Of a stretch of DNA of 42,624 bases, positions 41,319 to 42,624 are shown piece by piece. Numbering within the stretch: the first letter of the stretch is position 1; each line of letters starts with the position of its first letter. This DNA comes from JAIMBK01 sp040755975 (GTDB lineage: Bacteria > Bacillota > Desulfotomaculia > Desulfotomaculales > Nap2-2B), in assembly GCA_040755975.1 (NCBI GenBank), contig JBFLZY010000014.1:1-42624 (forward strand), read 5' to 3'. Under the pieces are notes generated by a model. That model was not told the origin of the DNA. It worked only from the letters and a program-made list of their open reading frames with translations, and ran no database searches. The translations under genes and the position numbers were made by a program.

Positions 41319-42624
41319 TCAAGAAGGAATTTTGTACCGGGAGAGCTTCTCATACAAGCTTGATTTGCTGATTTTTAGAACTCTGGCGGCGGCCAGCCGG
41401 TCACCCCCGGTGACCTCCAGGGCGCGCAAAAGCATAAGTTTTTCTACCTTCTCAACGGCTTCTTTTAACGGGACGACATTTTCCATCACGGGGGCGAGGT
41501 CCAGGTCCTGGCGCAAATAGAAAGGCAGGTGGTTGACCGTAATCACATCGTCCTCGGCAAGGTTCAAAATCCTTTCCAGGACATTTTCCAGTTCCCGCAC
41601 GTTGCCCGGCCAGGAATGTCTCATCAGGCATTTCAGGGCGCTTTCGTCAATGCGTTTGGCGCTGCAGCCCAGGCGGCTGGTTAACTTGGCCAGCAAACTG
41701 TTGGCCAGGGCGGGGATGTCCTCCACTCTTTCCCGCAAGGGAGGTATATCCAAAATGACCACGTTTAAGCGGTAAAACAAATCTTTGCGGAAAAGCCCTT
41801 CCTGAACCATTTCTTCAAGATTGCGGTTGGTCGCGGCGATTACCCGCACGTTTACCTTGACCGGTTGGTTGTCGCCGAGCCTTTCAATCTCCTTTTCCTG
41901 TAAAACCCTTAACAATTTGGCCTGCATGTTGACCGGGAGATCTCCGATTTCGTCCAGAAAAATGGTTCCACCGTCCGCCAGTTCGAATTTGCCCATTTTT
42001 CCTCCCTTGCGCGCGCCGGTGAAGGCGCCTTCCCGGTAACCAAACAGTTCTGACTCCAGCAGGCTTTCCGGCAGGGCAGAACAGTTTACGCGCACAAAAG
42101 GCCGGGTGCGGCGGGGACTGGCGTTATGCAGGGCGTGAGCAAAAAGTTCTTTACCCGTGCCGCTTTCGCCGCGGATTAAAACAGTGGAGTCGCTTCTGGC
42201 CACCTTGAGAACCATTTTCTTCAGTTCCTGCATGCGCGGGCTCGGACCGATGATGTTTTCCAGGTTGTAACGGGCGCCCTGGTGGCGCATCAACTCGCCT
42301 TTATAAAATTCCAGCTCCGATTGCAGTCTTTCCACGCGTTGCATTAAAGAGCGCAGATCTTTAACGTCGCGGAACATGACGATTCCTAACGCGCCCCAAA
42401 CCTCGCCGTTTCTTTTCAGGGGGATGCGGGAGCAGATCATGTCGTGGCCCTTAATCCGTTGCACATCGCCTATTTCGGCCACGCCGGTTTGCAGGACGAT
42501 GGGGCGCCACGAAGGCGTAGAGCTAGCTAATAGCTCAGGGCCATGCTCAACCGAAAGATGAGGGAGGGCCCCTCGGAGCCGCTGTGCAGGCGGAGGCTCC
42601 AAACCACCGTAAGCTGCTGTGGAC
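41319..42624 (-). CDS. Sigma-54-dependent transcriptional activator (partial at window edge)
   Basis: AAA+ enhancer-binding protein that opens sigma-54 promoters. From the N-terminal side: end of a PAS-like sensor (IGDVQRIKGHDMICSRIPLK and GALGIVMFRDV), a coiled linker, then the AAA+ domain with Walker A GESGTGKE, the sigma-54-contacting loop EGAFTGARKG, Walker B GGTIFLDEI and the sensor segments. A Fis-type helix-turn-helix closes it (GDRLAAARVLKISKSSLYEK). The frame is open to the window end, so the start is not defined; a TTG at 42602 is unlikely to be genuine. The first ~35 residues in the window do not look like PAS sequence. It should control the two sigma-54 promoters beside it. Confidence 0.88.
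   Translation of the reverse strand, partial: STAAYGGLEPPPAQRLRGALPHLSVEHGPELLASSTPSWRPIVLQTGVAEIGDVQRIKGHDMICSRIPLKRNGEVWGALGIVMFRDVKDLRSLMQRVERLQSELEFYKGELMRHQGARYNLENIIGPSPRMQELKKMVLKVARSDSTVLIRGESGTGKELFAHALHNASPRRTRPFVRVNCSALPESLLESELFGYREGAFTGARKGGKMGKFELADGGTIFLDEIGDLPVNMQAKLLRVLQEKEIERLGDNQPVKVNVRVIAATNRNLEEMVQEGLFRKDLFYRLNVVILDIPPLRERVEDIPALANSLLAKLTSRLGCSAKRIDESALKCLMRHSWPGNVRELENVLERILNLAEDDVITVNHLPFYLRQDLDLAPVMENVVPLKEAVEKVEKLMLLRALEVTGGDRLAAARVLKISKSSLYEKLSRYKIPS

Overview
ORGANISM AND SETTING. The window reads as chromosomal DNA of a moderately GC-rich anaerobic Firmicute, most likely a Peptococcaceae/Desulfotomaculum-Pelotomaculum type (inference). Supporting signs are strong AGGAGG ribosome sites, frequent GTG and TTG starts, Gram-positive-style lipoprotein signals, ferredoxin-linked 2-oxoacid oxidoreductase, many acyl-CoA enzymes, a B12 mutase and a probable selenoprotein. 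No rRNA, tRNA, CRISPR array, phage gene or intact transposase was seen.

LAYOUT. 1-4681 is background: the tail of an ABC permease, a P-loop NTPase, a TrmA/RlmD-type RNA uracil methyltransferase and a convergent FtsK/SpoIIIE translocase. 4981-35474 is a run of catabolic genes all on the + strand: biotin-type carboxyltransferase, acyl-CoA dehydrogenase, PucR regulator, TRAP transporter (dctPQM), orphan ABC substrate-binding lipoprotein, indolepyruvate:ferredoxin oxidoreductase (iorAB), a small ATC-hydrolase-like protein, a flavin/Fe-S reductase with an in-frame UGA, an unknown 140-aa protein, MaoC hydratase, SDR, class III CoA-transferase, split B12 acyl-CoA mutase, hydantoinase/carboxylase A and B, phenylacetate-CoA-ligase-like enzyme, and a three-subunit molybdenum hydroxylase. 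35576-42624 is a separate - strand region: unknown protein, Na+/solute symporter with a small membrane partner, decayed gctAB remnants, a 3-hydroxybutyrate-dehydrogenase-like SDR, an acyl-CoA synthetase and a sigma-54 activator cut by the window edge. Two sigma-54 promoters with candidate activator sites lie in front of the SDR and the synthetase.

HOW IT MAY WORK. The + strand set closely matches the enzyme set proposed for anaerobic indole-3-acetate (auxin) breakdown in denitrifying Azoarcus/Aromatoleum: Mo-hydroxylase (ring C2 oxidation), hydantoinase-type ring opening, aryl-CoA ligase, phenylsuccinyl-type CoA-transferase, B12 mutase, acyl-CoA dehydrogenase and beta-oxidation. iorAB would feed indoleacetyl-CoA from tryptophan-derived indolepyruvate. 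The mutase keeps the carboxylate-binding Tyr and Arg of methylmalonyl-CoA mutase at identical spacing, which suits a succinyl-CoA to malonyl-CoA type rearrangement. The substrate remains an inference, and no thiolase is present in the window.

STAND-OUT SEQUENCE FEATURES. (1) A likely selenocysteine UGA at 18816 in an old-yellow-enzyme/dienoyl-CoA-reductase-like protein, with a bacterial-SECIS-like hairpin just downstream. (2) A family of ~210-260 bp imperfect palindromic repeats with inverted termini, each placed in the same orientation just before a gene or gene block, three of them carrying a nested AG/CT-rich palindrome at the same internal site. (3) The paired sigma-54 promoters with TCCGGAAT sites.
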